NCBI RefSeq assembly: GCF_007860135.1
Contig: NZ_SJPV01000007.1
Coordinates: forward strand, 19,823-83,822
Reading direction: 5' to 3'
Source: Novipirellula artificiosorum
GTDB lineage: Bacteria; Planctomycetota; Planctomycetia; Pirellulales; Pirellulaceae
Length of the DNA stretch: 64,000 nucleotides
Shown in pieces: positions 7,839 through 17,622 of the stretch; position 1 is the stretch's first letter, and each line of letters begins with the position of its first letter. Made by a program: the position numbers and the translations under genes. Under the pieces are notes generated by a model. It saw nothing but the letters and a program-made list of their open reading frames with translations, searched no databases and was not told the origin of the DNA.

Positions 7839-10800
7839 CTAAACCGTCACAGGTTTGGGCAGTCGCTTGCGATCGGGCAGATGCCCTGACTCAATTTCCT
7901 GCTCGACCTCGGGATCGGTCGGTTCATTAGGGTGACAATGATGACCATCATCATCGCCTCCATCTCCATCAAACTTCTCTACGGGCATGTTGAAAACAAC
8001 ATAGAGCACTCGAAGTACGAGCAAGCTCATCACCATCGCGCTACAAACACCACCAATCACGACTGTCGCGAGTGGCCGTTGGACCTCCGCACCCATGCCC
8101 GTACTAAACGCCATTGGGACGAAGCCAAGACTGGCTACCAGCGTTGTCATTAGGATCGGACGTAACCGTGTCATCGCGGCTTCCTCAACTGCTTCATCAA
8201 GCGATCGCCCGAGCCGGCGCAATTGCCGAATCGTCGATACGAGTAGCATGTCGTCGAGGACTGCGACACCGGACAAGGCAATGAAACCGACCGCCGCCGA
8301 AATTGAGAACGGCATGTCACGAATCCAAAGGGCTAGGATTCCGCCGATCCAAGCAAATGGAACGCCGGTAAAGACTCGAAATGAATCAATCCAGTTGCGG
8401 TAGGTCATGTAAAGCAATGCCAGGATCATCACCAACGCGATCGGCACCACGATCATCAAACGCAATTGGGCACGTTCGAGGTTTTCAAACTGGCCGCCCC
8501 ATTCGACCCGGTATCGGCCCGGTGGCAACTGAACCTTCTCGGCAATGACGCGTTGGGCTTCAGCGACGAAGCTGCCCAGGTCGCGTCCCCGAACGTTCGA
8601 CTCAATCGTGATTCGTCGCTGATACCAATCGCGTTTGATCGTGTTGGGGCCTTCGACCTTTTCAATGGTTGCCAATCGCGACAGCGGAATGCGTTGCCCC
8701 GACGGCGTGGCGACCAAGATTTGCTTGATCGCTTCGGGATTCGCTCTCGCCTTCTCTGGCAGACGAATGATCAGCGGAAAACGCAATTGGCCTTCGTAAA
8801 CCTCCCCGACATTGTGGGTGCCCAATGAACGAACCAGATTCATGATCGTGCTGGCGGGAATCCCGTAGCGTGCGATTTCATCTTGCTTGACGCGAATTTC
8901 CAACAGCGGTTGACCGGAGACTTGTTCGACCTTGACATCCTCAGAACCAGGAATGGAATCGAGTACCCGTTCGATCTCGCTGGCCTTTTCTACCATTATG
9001 TCCAAATCGTCGCCGTAGAGAATCGCCGCGACATCGGAACGAACGCCCGAGATCATCTCGTTCATCCGCATCTCGATCGGCTGCGACATCGCCAATCGCG
9101 GTCCCGGCAAATCTCGTAATTCCTCCTGAATGGCAATGGTCAGTTCTTCCTGAGTCTCGGCGCGCGTCCATTCTTCACGGGGATGCAAGGTGACGAATAG
9201 ATCCGTGAGTTCCGTTCCCATGGGATCGGTTGCAACCTCTGCCGTGCCCATTCGGCTCCACACTTGAAAAATCTCATCGGGGAACTTTTCCAGTAGCACT
9301 TGCTCCATCTTTGTGTTGTACCGAATGGACTCTTCCAACGTCGTCCCAGCCAGTCTTACCACGTTAATCGTGATTGCACCTTCGGACAGACGCGGCACGA
9401 ATTCACTACCAAGATTCGGGGCCACAAGTCCAAAGACACTGACCAACAATAGCAGTGCCGAGCCGATGACAAACGCCTTGTGATGCATCGTGAATCGCAG
9501 CACTGGCGAGTAGAGTCGTTTGAGGACTCGGATCAGCAGCGGCTCTTTCTCTTGAACGTTTTTTGGCAGAAACAGACTGGCCAATACCGGCATCAAGGTG
9601 AGTGAAAGTACCATTGAACCGGCCAGTGCCATGATGACCGTTAACGCCATTGGACGAAATAGTTTTCCCTCCACCCCTTCGAGTGACAAGATCGGCAAGT
9701 ACACGATCATAATGATTAGTTCACCAAACATGGTCGGCTTGCGAACTTCAACCGCCGCATCGCGAATGATTTCGAGCCGACTCTTGCCTTGGTTGTTGTG
9801 GGCCAAGTGCCGGACGCAGTTCTCGATCATCACCACCGAGCTGTCGACGACCAATCCAAAGTCGATCGCCCCAAGACTTAGTAGGCTGGCCGCAATGCCG
9901 AACTTCAACATGCCCGAGAATGCGAACAGCATCGAGAGCGGGATCGCCATCGCAACGATCAAGCCCGCTCGCAGATTGCCCAGGAAGATGAACAGCACCG
10001 CGATCACCAGTAAACCACCCTCGAAGAGGTTTTTTTGGACGGTGTGGATGACGTGGTCGATCAGTTCCGTGCGGTCGTAGACGGTTTGAATCTTGACGCC
10101 CGCAGGCAACGTTTCTTGGATGCTGGCGATCTTTTCTTTGATCGACCAAGTCACATCGTGGCTGTTTTCGCCCATCAACATGAAGCCTAAACCGAGCACA
10201 GCCTCGCCACGGCCGTTCGCCGTCACCGCACCCCGCCGAATCTCGTGTCCGATCTCCACAGTGGCCACGTCGCTTACTCGAACGGGAACGCCGTTGACTG
10301 CCGTGATCACGATATTGCTGATCTCTTGGAGATTGACGGTTCGACCCACGCCATGAACGAGCAACATCTCGCTTCCATCGGTCACCGTCCCTCCACCAAC
10401 ATTTTCGTTGTTCGAGGTAATGGCATTGGATACTTCCTCGAACGTTAGGCCATATTTGAAAAGATTATCCGGATCGAGCCTTACTTGATATTGCTTTTCA
10501 TAGCCACCCCAACTGTTGACCTCCGCGACGCCGCGAACCGATCGCAATTGTGGTTTGACCACCCAATCATGGATCGTTCGCAATTCGGTCATCCGCTTGA
10601 CGCGTTCTTGTTTGGAGGCCGTCGAAAAGTCGACGCCGTCGTAGACGAGAACATAATGAAACACCTCGCCCAACCCAGTGGAGACCGGTCCCATTTGTGG
10701 CCGCTGAATTCCGTCAGGTAATTCGACGGTCGACAACCGTTCGTTGATCAGTTGCCTGGCAAAGTAGATGTCAATTCCGTCGTCAAAGATCACGACGACC

Positions 10801-11075
10801 TGCGACAATCCGAACTTGGAAATCGAGCGTAGTTCGTTCAGTCCCGGCAATCCGCTGATCGCTTGCTCGACCGGAAACGTGATCTGTCGTTCGATTTCTT
10901 CCGAAGCGAGTGAGGGCGCGACGGTGTTAATCTGGATTTGAACCGGCGTGGTGTCCGGAAACGCATCAATGTCAAGTTGCAGTAACGAGAAACCACCGAT
11001 GATCGCGAACAGCAACGCGGCCAGGATCACCAGCGCGCGGTGCTTGAGTGAAAAATCAATGAGCCAATTAAGCAT
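7839..11075 (-). CDS. czcA: Heavy-metal efflux RND pump (CzcA-like)
   Basis: 1078 residues, full length for the family. Membrane helix 1 is at about 12-32, followed by the porter phrase 'LDIDAFPDTTPVQIQI' and 'EEIERQITFPVEQ'. The helix-4 motif 'GAIDFGLVVDSSVVMIEN' carries the Asp residues used for proton relay in heavy-metal RND pumps. A second half with helices 8-12 follows (VGFIALSGVAVLDDMLL). The C-terminal 35 residues are Asp/His rich (GDGGDDDGHHCHPNE), a possible cytoplasmic metal sensor. It works with the adaptor encoded 12 bases upstream. Zn, Co, Cd or Ni are likely substrates by homology; the exact metal is not determined. Confidence 0.94.
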   Translation of the reverse strand: MLNWLIDFSLKHRALVILAALLFAIIGGFSLLQLDIDAFPDTTPVQIQINTVAPSLASEEIERQITFPVEQAISGLPGLNELRSISKFGLSQVVVIFDDGIDIYFARQLINERLSTVELPDGIQRPQMGPVSTGLGEVFHYVLVYDGVDFSTASKQERVKRMTELRTIHDWVVKPQLRSVRGVAEVNSWGGYEKQYQVRLDPDNLFKYGLTFEEVSNAITSNNENVGGGTVTDGSEMLLVHGVGRTVNLQEISNIVITAVNGVPVRVSDVATVEIGHEIRRGAVTANGRGEAVLGLGFMLMGENSHDVTWSIKEKIASIQETLPAGVKIQTVYDRTELIDHVIHTVQKNLFEGGLLVIAVLFIFLGNLRAGLIVAMAIPLSMLFAFSGMLKFGIAASLLSLGAIDFGLVVDSSVVMIENCVRHLAHNNQGKSRLEIIRDAAVEVRKPTMFGELIIMIVYLPILSLEGVEGKLFRPMALTVIMALAGSMVLSLTLMPVLASLFLPKNVQEKEPLLIRVLKRLYSPVLRFTMHHKAFVIGSALLLLVSVFGLVAPNLGSEFVPRLSEGAITINVVRLAGTTLEESIRYNTKMEQVLLEKFPDEIFQVWSRMGTAEVATDPMGTELTDLFVTLHPREEWTRAETQEELTIAIQEELRDLPGPRLAMSQPIEMRMNEMISGVRSDVAAILYGDDLDIMVEKASEIERVLDSIPGSEDVKVEQVSGQPLLEIRVKQDEIARYGIPASTIMNLVRSLGTHNVGEVYEGQLRFPLIIRLPEKARANPEAIKQILVATPSGQRIPLSRLATIEKVEGPNTIKRDWYQRRITIESNVRGRDLGSFVAEAQRVIAEKVQLPPGRYRVEWGGQFENLERAQLRLMIVVPIALVMILALLYMTYRNWIDSFRVFTGVPFAWIGGILALWIRDMPFSISAAVGFIALSGVAVLDDMLLVSTIRQLRRLGRSLDEAVEEAAMTRLRPILMTTLVASLGFVPMAFSTGMGAEVQRPLATVVIGGVCSAMVMSLLVLRVLYVVFNMPVEKFDGDGGDDDGHHCHPNEPTDPEVEQEIESGHLPDRKRLPKPVTV

Positions 11076-11087
11076 CCGTGCATTCCT

Positions 11088-12773
11088 TTATTCAGCGACG
11101 CAGTCACAGCCTGCGCCTAGGTTGTTCTTGAGGAGTTGCGCCCGCAGCACGTCGCTGCCGTCAGTCGCGATCACTTCGCCGGGCAAAACTCCGGAGATGA
11201 CCTCCGTAACGCCTCCGTTAGTCACCCCCAGGCGAACGCTACGAACATGGAACACCTTGTAGCTTTCCGGGCTGTCGAAATAGTTCTTGTCACGAACAAA
11301 GACGACTTGGCAGCAGCCTTCCCAATGCGATGCCCCAGTCGGAATCACGATTGCGTTGGCTTCGCTTCGCAAAATGATCTCGCCCGTACCGAAGGTTTCG
11401 TTGCGGAGGCGTCCATCAGCGTTATCCAATACGGCCCGGACCTGAACCATTCGCGTCATCCGATCCGCCGACGTGCTGATCCAATCAAGTTTTCCGACCA
11501 CCGGCATCCGACTTCCGTCGGCGTGAAAATGAACGGGCTGACCGATAGCGAGTTGGCTCATGTTTTCCAGCGGCACGTTCAATGTCATCCACATTTGGCG
11601 AACATCGGCTACCTGAAACAGAATCCGTGCCGGATCGACGACCTCACCGGGTGCCACGCTACGCTCAACAACGACACCTTCAATCGGCGAGCGAACCGGC
11701 AACAGATTTGACGTTATCGATTGCGAATTAAGTTGCCTGCGAATCGCGTCTGGAATACCAATCAAACGCAGTTGATCCAGCACCTGTTGCTCGCTGAGCC
11801 CCTGTAACGAGTTGACATCGACCGGCAAGCCAAGATTTCGTAGCGACTGGTCAGCGGCCAGCACATCGGCTTGCGCTTTCGCCAGTGCCGCCTCGGCATC
11901 CAAGATCCGCGATCCAGCAATTGCCCCGCGAGCATCACTCAATCGCGAAACGTTCTGCTGTTGCAACTTGCGTTCGGCAAGTGCTCTCAGTAGCGTTGTC
12001 TTCAGTTCGCCGACTGCCGCAGCATCGATCACGGCCAGTACTTCACCCTTGACAACGGGATCGCCCACATTCTTGGTCACCAACCAAACGGTTCCCGGCA
12101 AGCGTGACGCCAAACTGGCTTGACGGGTGGGGTCATAGACAATTTCCCCACTGCCGGTGATCGCTTCGGTGATAGGAGCCCGCTGCACCAATTCCACGTC
12201 AACACCAGCCTGACGCACCGACTCGATCGAAGCGAATTGAATCCGCGTTTGGTAAACCTTGCAAGCACTATTGTTTTCTTTCCGAGGCGCAATTTCCAAG
12301 GCTCGCATCGCTCGTTCCAGATCGCTCGTCAAAATCGAAGGCGTCTCTTTCAACTGGGCGACGTCGGGGTGTTCCAAAGTGCAGTTATGCACGCCGTGAA
12401 CCTCGCACCAACCATAGTCAGGACCTTTCGGCATCAACGTCGGATCACACTGTACGCAAATCGATTCAGGCACGCTGTGTTCTTCGCACCAATCGGTGAC
12501 GACCGGCTCGACCGTTCCCGTCAACGCCGCAAATTTTGGGATTCGCCAGTCGTTGTGATGTCCGTAATAGAACACGGCAGCGAAACCAATCAGGACCAAT
12601 GTCGGCCCAATGCTGCCCAGCACAAGGGATAACCCACGCCGGAGCGGTCCGCGTTGTTTTGATTTCTTGCCCGTTTCAGCTTCGGCTGTCTGGACGTGGC
12701 GAACAGTGACGTACGGCTCAGCCGGATGTCGCTTTGGGTGCTGTTTCGGCGCATCAACAATGGAATGACTCAT
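11088..12773 (-). CDS. czcB: RND periplasmic adaptor with N-terminal Cys/His modules
   Basis: About 561 residues from the ATG at 12773. A cytoplasmic basic segment is followed by one membrane helix (LVLGSIGPTLVLIGFAAVFYYG). Two Cys/His modules come next: WCEEHSVPESICVQC and a degenerate WCEVHGVHNCTLEHP. The body is a normal adaptor: lipoyl half (GTVWLVTKNVGDPVVKGEVLAVI), alpha-hairpin, second lipoyl half (SPIEGVVVERSVAPGEVVD) and barrel domains with a C-terminal 'GAGCDCVAE'. The first module matches those of the downstream lipoprotein, suggesting metal hand-over in the periplasm. It forms a pair with the pump gene 12 bases downstream. Confidence 0.92.
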   Translation of the reverse strand: MSHSIVDAPKQHPKRHPAEPYVTVRHVQTAEAETGKKSKQRGPLRRGLSLVLGSIGPTLVLIGFAAVFYYGHHNDWRIPKFAALTGTVEPVVTDWCEEHSVPESICVQCDPTLMPKGPDYGWCEVHGVHNCTLEHPDVAQLKETPSILTSDLERAMRALEIAPRKENNSACKVYQTRIQFASIESVRQAGVDVELVQRAPITEAITGSGEIVYDPTRQASLASRLPGTVWLVTKNVGDPVVKGEVLAVIDAAAVGELKTTLLRALAERKLQQQNVSRLSDARGAIAGSRILDAEAALAKAQADVLAADQSLRNLGLPVDVNSLQGLSEQQVLDQLRLIGIPDAIRRQLNSQSITSNLLPVRSPIEGVVVERSVAPGEVVDPARILFQVADVRQMWMTLNVPLENMSQLAIGQPVHFHADGSRMPVVGKLDWISTSADRMTRMVQVRAVLDNADGRLRNETFGTGEIILRSEANAIVIPTGASHWEGCCQVVFVRDKNYFDSPESYKVFHVRSVRLGVTNGGVTEVISGVLPGEVIATDGSDVLRAQLLKNNLGAGCDCVAE

Positions 12774-12954
12774 GGAAAAACTCCTGCTGGCAATGGATTG
12801 GACAAGCCGGAAACGCAACCGTTGCGTTTTCCGAGCACGAACCGTGGATGCAGGCAAACCAGTCGAGTCAAATCAAATCAAAAAGCGCAGCGACGAACCA
12901 AAACTGGTAACGTCAACGCAGTTCGCTGGTTAGCGAGCGGAGGCCAGCAGCGGC

Positions 12955-13353
12955 CTAGAGCAAAAGAGAAGCGTGCGCAAGACGCACCGATCGACCAGTG
13001 AGCAAATCGAGACGGTGAGGCTGTTCCTCGAACCGATCCACAAAAGCTTCGGGTAGACCAACCGTGTCCAAACAAAGAGGCGTAACATCCATCATCCACT
13101 GAACGTCCACGATCAGCCGATGGTTCATCTCTGGTGCGACCTGGCATTCACAGCCGGATTCACACGGACAAGGCGACTCCGGGGGGGACGGTTCGCCATC
13201 GCCACACGGATTGCTTTGACTCTTTGAGCAACAACAATCGCAATCCGTGACCGCAGCTTCGACGCTCGCCACCTGCGCATCGCCACCCGCACAGCAGACT
13301 GGGCAGGCGATCACACGAAGTGCGATAAACGATACGAAAAGCAGACGAAACAT
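12955..13353 (-). CDS. Small exported Cys-rich protein
   Basis: 132 residues. It begins with a signal sequence (MFRLLFVSFIALRVIA) and then has about fifteen cysteines in the first 75 mature residues, many in pairs (CPVCC, CDCCC, CPCESGCEC). The remainder is not Cys rich and is unfamiliar. Such a cluster would bind thiophilic metals such as Cu, Ag, Cd or Hg in the periplasm; this is inference from composition. It stands between the two pump operons on the same strand and follows the long pump gene. A role as a metal scavenger feeding the downstream efflux complex is plausible. Confidence 0.7.
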   Translation of the reverse strand: MFRLLFVSFIALRVIACPVCCAGGDAQVASVEAAVTDCDCCCSKSQSNPCGDGEPSPPESPCPCESGCECQVAPEMNHRLIVDVQWMMDVTPLCLDTVGLPEAFVDRFEEQPHRLDLLTGRSVRLAHASLLL

Positions 13354-13508
13354 TCGGAAGTGCAGTCCGGTTTTTTTAATTGTTCTGGCGTCGTGAGTAT
13401 GAGTATAGGTTAGGTTGAGAACAGCCCACCCGCAAGGCCGATATCGTAAATAGGGAGAATGGGAACTTTCACATAGCTCCCCACTCCTTTACTCCCCACT
13501 TCACTTCA

Positions 13509-16500
13509 TCAAGCATCCTCCGCGAACCTCGGATCGTCAATACCTAGCCGTAGTTTCCATTCCATGGCAGCACAATAAAGCACTGGCACAACCAGCATCG
13601 TCATGATCTCGATTGTCATGCCGCCGAAACTGGGGATGGCCATTGGCACCATGATGTCGCTGCCCCGACCGGTTGAGGTTAACACCGGGATGAGTGCTAA
13701 TAGTGTCGTGGCGGTGGTCATTAAACACGGTCGGACACGACGCATGCCTGCCGTGACGGTTGCTTCGCGTGCGTGTTTAGCGTTAGCAATGCGGTCCTTG
13801 CGGAAACTCTCGTCCAAGTAAGACGCAATGACCACTCCGTCATCACTGGCGATTCCAAACAAGGCTAAGAAACCAACCCAAACAGCAACACTGAGGTTGA
13901 TCGTGTGGACTTGGAATAACGTCCGCATGTTTGTTCCAAGAAAATCAAAATCTAAGAACCATGTTGTGCCGTAAAGCCAGAGCATGATGAATCCGCCTGC
14001 CCACGCGATCATGATGCCACTAAATACAAGCGATGTCGTGATGACGGACTTGAATTGGAAATAGAGGATCAAAAAGATGATCCCGAGGGCCAAGGGGAGA
14101 ACGACCATCAATGTCTTTTGTGAACGTATTTGGTTCTCGTAGTTGCCTGCGAACGTATAACTCACACCCGCCGGCAGCACCAACTCACCACTGTCGATCT
14201 TCTCTTGAAGAAACGCTTGGGCGTCCTCGACCACATCGACTTCCGCATTGCCGGCCTTCATGTCGAACAGGACGTAGCCAAGCAGGGACGTGTCCTCGCT
14301 CTTGATTACTTGTGGACCGCGCAAATAACGTATCTCCGCAAGCTGCTCCAACGGAATCTGCTGGCCCATTGCCGTGGGAACGAGGATTCGTTCGAGGGAT
14401 TCTGCATCGTCTCGCAGTTCTCTCGCGTATCTCACACGCACGGGGTAACGTTCACGTCCTTCCACCGTCGTCGTGATTCGTCGACCACCAATCGCGACTT
14501 CGATCACATCCTGAACCGTCCGAATGTGCAAGCCATATCGCTTGATCGCATCACGGTCGATATCGATTTCCAAGTAGGGCTTGCCGACGATCCGGTCGGC
14601 AATCACCGCCGACGCCTGGACCGTTGGAACTTGCTTCAACAAGCCCTCAATTTGCAGTGCAACTCGTTCGATCGTTTCCAGGTCAGGTCCTTTGACTTTC
14701 ATTCCCATCGGAGCCCGCATTCCACTCTGCAACATTACGATTCGAGCCGCGATCGGTTGCAGTTTCGGGGCCGATGTTGTACCGGGAATGTCCGCTGCCT
14801 CGGTAATCTTCTCCCAAATGTCGTTAGGTGATTTGATTTCATCACGCCACTGGCGAAATGGCCTGCCGTCGGAATCTTCGATCAGTTCGCCCTTCGCATC
14901 TCGAACGTACTCGTTCGCTGCATCGTCGTACCGGAATTTCAAACGGTTGCCATCCTTGTCCGTTTTATACTCGGATTTGTACGAGATAAACGTCTCGATC
15001 ATGGAGATCGGAGCGGGGTCCAGGGGACTTTCGGCACGACCAATCTTGCCCACCACGGAATCAACTTCCGGTATCGAAATGAGGAATTTGTTTTGCAGTT
15101 GCAACACATCCATCGCTTCACCGATCGACGCATGTGGCATCGTCGTCGGCATGTATAGGAACGAACCTTCATCCAATGGCGGCATGAACTCTTTGCCTAA
15201 GCCCGGCAGGACATCGGTTGCAGCGACCCAGGGTTGACTGTCGCGAATCGCTGTTTCCGAAACTCCAATAAGGGACGCGGATTTAGGAATGAACGAAAAG
15301 ACTTTGTCAAATCCTTGCCACGCACTTGCTCCAAACAGGACGATCAGAGTAGGGAGAGTTAGAAATGCAATTTTATGATTCAAGCACCAGCGGAGAAGAG
15401 GTTCGTAAAGGATACGCTGGAAGAACGTAAAGAAGCCAAGTAGCCCTCCGATCAGTAGGCCAACAAACATCAGATTGCGTGCCAATCCTTTCTGTGGTCC
15501 AAGAGGCAACCAGTGATCGGTTAGTAACACTCCTACCACAACCACTGCGACCGCACTCGCCGCGTAAGGCCCATATTTGCGATATTTCTCGGGGATGAAT
15601 CCCTCAAGCAATTGGTACAAACCAAGACCGGCGATAATTGCACCTGCCCACCAAGAAACAAGAAAGGCGATCAAAATTCCTGCTGCGACCAGAGAAATCA
15701 TGAGGTATCGCCGCAGTGCTCCGCGTTTCAGCGGTCGGCCCATCAGAACATGAGCCGCAGGCGGAATGATCGTCAGTGCAACGATGACTGAGGCGATCAG
15801 CGCGAATGTCTTGGTGAAAGCGAGCGGTCGAAACAACTTCCCTTCGGCTGCGATCATCGTGAACACAGGCAGGAAGCTGACCACAGTCGTAGAGACGGCC
15901 GTCAATACAGCACTGGCCACTTCGTTGGACGCTCGAAAGATCACGTGGCTGCGAGGCTCGTTCGGATCCGCCTCGTCCAAATGTTTCAATATATTTTCCG
16001 TCAGAATGATCCCCATGTCCACCATGGTCCCAATGGCGATCGCGATGCCTGAAAGAGCGACGATGTTGGCGTCGACGCCGAATGTCTTCATCGCGATGAA
16101 ACACATCAAGACGGCAAGCGGCAACAAGACGCTGATTAAGAACGAACTGCGAAGGTGCAACACCATCACCAAAATCACGATAATCGTGACGAGGATTTCT
16201 TCGGTTAACGCAGTGTTCAGGGTTCCGAGTGTTTCATAGATGATGCCGGTACGGTCGTAAAACGGCACGACTCGAATTTGACTTGTCGTAATCCAAGTCG
16301 GCCAATCACTGCGAGGTGTCGAACGAAGATGGCTGACCCACACATCGTGATCCGGCTCGGTTCCCTCAGGCGGCGTCAGGTTGTGTGTCTTTGCGTAAGC
16401 CATGACCTGCGATGGCGTGGTTTGTGTGTAGTCAATCAGTACCTTGGTCGGCAGACCTGGAGAAATCTCTAAGATTTTCTCTTTGACGTTCTTGATCGCT

Positions 16501-17501
16501 TCGAGCGGGTTGAATCCATATCGGACCACGGCAACTCCACCGACCGCCTCGGAACCTGCCTTGTCCAACGCTCCACGCCGTAGCGCAGGCCCCAACGAGA
16601 CGTTGGCAACATCCGCGATCGTGATCGGCACATTGTCCGTCACTTTCAAAACGGTTTTCTCGATGTCTTCGACTGCCTCGATAAAACCGAGACCACGAAT
16701 CACGTATTCCGCCTTGTTGATTTCGATCGTCCTCGCTCCGACGTCAACATTCGTCATTCGCACTGACTGAAAGACGTCTTCCAACGAAACCTTGGCCGCA
16801 CGCATGGCATCGGGATCAACATCGATTTGATACTCTTGGACAAATCCGCCGATCGAGGCAACTTCGCTGATCCCTTCGGCGGACGTCAACGAATAGCGAA
16901 CGTACCAATCTTGCGTCGTCCTAAGTTCATCCAAATCCCAACCGCCAGTCGGATTGCCATCGGGGTCTTGTCCTTCGAGCGTGTACCACAGAATCTGACC
17001 GAGTGCCGTTGCGTCGGGACCCAACGCCGGTTGGACGCCTTCGGGCAACGTCCCGGCGGGAAGGCTGTTGAGCTTCTCCAGCACTCGAGATCGTGACCAG
17101 TAAAACTCGGCATTCTCGTTAAAAATGATGTAGATGGTCGAGAAGCCGAACATCGAGTAGCTGCGAATCGTCTTGACTTCGGGGATACCCAACAAGGCGA
17201 CCGTCAGCGGATAACCAATTTGGTCTTCGACGTCTTGCGGAGATCGCCCCATCCATTCGGTGAACACGATTTGCTGGTTTTCGCCGATGTCGGGAATGGC
17301 ATCGACGGGAACGGGATTACGCGGCAGGCTACCGACTTGCCAATCGAACGGCGCGACCATGATCCCCCACATCATGATCGCCAGAACGAATAATGTCACG
17401 ACAAGCTTGTTGTGAATGCAGAACCAGATGATGCCGCCGAGAATGGTACGACGACCCGCTTCAATGTCGGGAGCGATTGTGTTTTCGGTGGTGTCAGTCA
17501 T
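13509..17501 (-). CDS. cusA: Large heavy-metal RND pump (CusA-like)
   Basis: 1330 residues, some 250-300 longer than the usual CusA/CzcA. The N-terminus has helix 1, then 'PVDAIPDIGENQQIVFTEW' and 'DVEDQIGYPLTVALLGIP', typical of CusA. The helix-4 region reads 'GIAIAIGTMVDMGIILTEN'. Extra length sits in two places: about residues 600-740, with several additional hydrophobic segments and a 'GFIPEKYRKYG' loop, and about 840-880, a charged insertion (SYKSEYKTDKDGNRLKF). The C-terminal half has 'FLALFGIASDDGVVIASYLDE'. It should export Cu+/Ag+ with the adaptor encoded upstream at 17623-19938, about 120 bases away. Confidence 0.93.
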   Translation of the reverse strand: MTDTTENTIAPDIEAGRRTILGGIIWFCIHNKLVVTLFVLAIMMWGIMVAPFDWQVGSLPRNPVPVDAIPDIGENQQIVFTEWMGRSPQDVEDQIGYPLTVALLGIPEVKTIRSYSMFGFSTIYIIFNENAEFYWSRSRVLEKLNSLPAGTLPEGVQPALGPDATALGQILWYTLEGQDPDGNPTGGWDLDELRTTQDWYVRYSLTSAEGISEVASIGGFVQEYQIDVDPDAMRAAKVSLEDVFQSVRMTNVDVGARTIEINKAEYVIRGLGFIEAVEDIEKTVLKVTDNVPITIADVANVSLGPALRRGALDKAGSEAVGGVAVVRYGFNPLEAIKNVKEKILEISPGLPTKVLIDYTQTTPSQVMAYAKTHNLTPPEGTEPDHDVWVSHLRSTPRSDWPTWITTSQIRVVPFYDRTGIIYETLGTLNTALTEEILVTIIVILVMVLHLRSSFLISVLLPLAVLMCFIAMKTFGVDANIVALSGIAIAIGTMVDMGIILTENILKHLDEADPNEPRSHVIFRASNEVASAVLTAVSTTVVSFLPVFTMIAAEGKLFRPLAFTKTFALIASVIVALTIIPPAAHVLMGRPLKRGALRRYLMISLVAAGILIAFLVSWWAGAIIAGLGLYQLLEGFIPEKYRKYGPYAASAVAVVVVGVLLTDHWLPLGPQKGLARNLMFVGLLIGGLLGFFTFFQRILYEPLLRWCLNHKIAFLTLPTLIVLFGASAWQGFDKVFSFIPKSASLIGVSETAIRDSQPWVAATDVLPGLGKEFMPPLDEGSFLYMPTTMPHASIGEAMDVLQLQNKFLISIPEVDSVVGKIGRAESPLDPAPISMIETFISYKSEYKTDKDGNRLKFRYDDAANEYVRDAKGELIEDSDGRPFRQWRDEIKSPNDIWEKITEAADIPGTTSAPKLQPIAARIVMLQSGMRAPMGMKVKGPDLETIERVALQIEGLLKQVPTVQASAVIADRIVGKPYLEIDIDRDAIKRYGLHIRTVQDVIEVAIGGRRITTTVEGRERYPVRVRYARELRDDAESLERILVPTAMGQQIPLEQLAEIRYLRGPQVIKSEDTSLLGYVLFDMKAGNAEVDVVEDAQAFLQEKIDSGELVLPAGVSYTFAGNYENQIRSQKTLMVVLPLALGIIFLILYFQFKSVITTSLVFSGIMIAWAGGFIMLWLYGTTWFLDFDFLGTNMRTLFQVHTINLSVAVWVGFLALFGIASDDGVVIASYLDESFRKDRIANAKHAREATVTAGMRRVRPCLMTTATTLLALIPVLTSTGRGSDIMVPMAIPSFGGMTIEIMTMLVVPVLYCAAMEWKLRLGIDDPRFAEDA

Positions 17502-17622
17502 GAATTGAGAGTATATGAGTCAAAAGTTGAGAGCCGATGGCTAGCTCGGAAGTCGCGTTGAGTATGGAGACAAGGAGACAGCAGAGACTTTTCCTGACCC
17601 CTACTCTCATTCCCTCCCACGC

